NCBI GenBank assembly: GCA_945957395.1 | Contig: CAMFKE010000011.1 | Location: forward strand, 1-44,961 | DNA: 44,961 nucleotides | Direction: 5' to 3' | Origin: an uncultured Opitutia bacterium | GTDB taxonomy: Bacteria > Verrucomicrobiota > Verrucomicrobiia > Opitutales > UBA953 | Part shown: positions 44,337 to 44,961 of the stretch, piece by piece | Layout of the letters: the number at the start of each line of letters is the position of its first letter | Position numbering within the stretch: the stretch's first letter is position 1 | The notes under the pieces: model-generated | Told to the model about the DNA's origin: nothing | Databases searched by the model: none | Seen by the model: the letters and a program-made list of their open reading frames with translations, nothing else | Position numbers and translations under genes: made by a program

Positions 44337-44366
44337 TTGACAGAAACGCCCGCGAACGCCTTCTTG
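44337..44366 (+). promoter_or_regulatory. Possible promoter of tRNA-Ser
   Basis: A perfect TTGACA at 44337-44342 is followed at about 18 nt by TTCTTG (44361), a weak -10 like that of tRNA-His. The tRNA begins about 25 bases later. Confidence 0.45.
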
Positions 44367-44390
44367 CCGCCTGCTCGCAACAAGCGAGAC

Positions 44391-44480
44391 GGAGAGATGG
44401 CTGAGTGGCCGAAAGCACGTCCTTGCTAAGGACGCGAACGGGTAACTGTTCCGAGGGTTCGAATCCCTCTCTCTCCGCCA
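44391..44480 (+). tRNA. tRNA-Ser (anticodon GCU)
   Basis: The sequence forms acceptor stem GGAGAGA/TCTCTCC, a D arm and an anticodon loop CTTGCTAAG with GCT. It also has the long variable arm of serine tRNAs and T arm GAGGG-TTCGAAT-CCCTC. G73 and CCA are encoded. The 90-nt length fits class II tRNA. Its 3' end is a common integration site for mobile elements. Confidence 0.97.
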
Positions 44481-44488
44481 TAAACTTT

Positions 44489-44534
44489 AAACCCGCACGG
44501 TCGCTCACCTGAGCCCGTGCGGGTTTTGTTTTTC
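44489..44534 (+). terminator. Terminator of tRNA-Ser
   Basis: A perfect 12-bp stem, AAACCCGCACGG with CCGTGCGGGTTT, and a 14-nt loop are followed by TGTTTTT. Confidence 0.9.
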
Positions 44535-44618
44535 AGGGCGGATTGTAGGCGCGATTCCAGACACGCCGCCCCGAGGGTTCGGTTTTTTCGGGGCGGGTCC
44601 GATTGCCGGGGTGGGGGC

Positions 44619-44961
44619 TTACGCCATCGCCTCCGCCCAGCCGGCGCACAGGAGCTTGGCCTGCTCAAGCACGGTCTTGACCGCGTCCTCCTGAAGATCC
44701 GGCGGGAACCCGTGTTTGTTCAGGATGCGCTTCACCATCACCTTGATCTTGGCCTGCGCGCTTTCGCGGCGCGTCCAGTCGATGGTCACGCTCTTGCGCA
44801 CCTGCGTGACCAGTTCGGCGGCGATGACCTTCAGCCCGTCGTTCTTCATCGCGCGCATGGCGGATTCGTTGGCGGCGAGCGCTTCATAGAAGGCGATCTC
44901 ATCGTTATTGAGGCCCAGCGCCTCGCCGCGCCGGTTGGACTCGCTCATCCGCTTGGCGAGC
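44619..44961 (-). CDS. hsdR: Type I restriction enzyme HsdR subunit, C-terminal part (partial)
   Basis: Only the last 113 or so residues are in the window; the gene continues past the right edge. The visible part contains the HsdR C-terminal pattern RGEALGLNNDEIAFYEALA, VRKSVTIDWTRRE and MVKRILNKHGFPPDLQ. The subunit translocates DNA and cuts it, and requires HsdS and HsdM partners. The ATG at 44948 is internal, as codons L-A-K-R precede it in frame. The gene ends 138 bases from tRNA-Ser and points toward it. It may be the edge of a defence island. Confidence 0.87.
   Translation of the reverse strand, partial: LAKRMSESNRRGEALGLNNDEIAFYEALAANESAMRAMKNDGLKVIAAELVTQVRKSVTIDWTRRESAQAKIKVMVKRILNKHGFPPDLQEDAVKTVLEQAKLLCAGWAEAMA

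Noticed and set aside
44481-44618. att site duplicate of the tRNA-Ser 3' end
   Set aside because: The interval holds a terminator only; no second copy of the tRNA end is within the window.

Overview
The window is a GC-rich chromosomal segment from a Gram-negative (diderm) bacterium. LpxI (lipid A synthesis), a Pal-like OmpA lipoprotein and several exported proteins support an outer membrane. A LamG protein with a PEP-CTERM-like tail, two sialidases with an N-terminal BNR-associated domain, lone GatC and RlmF, and heptamer-periodic intergenic repeats together suggest the PVC superphylum, most likely Verrucomicrobiota (Opitutales-like). This placement is inferred from gene content, not from a marker-gene tree. 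No rRNA, insertion sequence, prophage, CRISPR array or transcription regulator was seen.

Layout. 0-5 kb: heptamer repeat, tgt, tRNA-His, pyrD, an acidic/basic low-complexity protein, and gluQ. 5-11 kb: a NIF3-family protein, a two-cluster U32 (RlhA-like) protein, ribD, and an N-acylglucosamine 2-epimerase. 11-18 kb: citrate synthase, a CPA2 cation/proton antiporter, tsaE, a Pal-like lipoprotein, and a MoeB-rhodanese fusion. 17.8-23.2 kb: three exported proteins in one minus-strand run (trypsin-like protease, a DUF3352-like protein, an FG-GAP repeat protein). 23-29 kb: HAD phosphatase, leuS, gatC and murJ. 28.8-38.3 kb: an accessory, recently duplicated block with two tandem GH33 sialidases, two tandem membrane-anchored paralogs of unknown function, and an exported TraB/TIKI-like protein. 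38.4-44.6 kb: a small membrane protein of the phage-holin-4 family, rlmF, lpxI, a LamG/PEP-CTERM-like protein, a tiny membrane protein, aspS and tRNA-Ser(GCU). The right edge holds the C-terminus of a type I restriction HsdR subunit, probably the edge of a defence island beside the tRNA.

How the genes relate. tRNA modification and charging is strongly represented: tgt and gluQ (queuosine), tsaE (t6A), leuS, aspS, gatC, and the U32 and RlmF rRNA modification enzymes. Both tgt and gluQ have lost most of their classical zinc ligands. The sialidases release sialic acid outside the cytoplasm. The AGE epimerase, 18 kb away, could interconvert ManNAc and GlcNAc in its salvage, but no sialate lyase or transporter is in the window.

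The best leads are the 281-bp perfectly identical tract shared by the two otherwise diverged sialidases, the end-conserved/middle-diverged anchored paralogs, the three-gene exported operon, the family of 7-nt-periodic intergenic elements, and the HsdR gene ending beside tRNA-Ser. No wholly new system could be demonstrated from this sequence alone.
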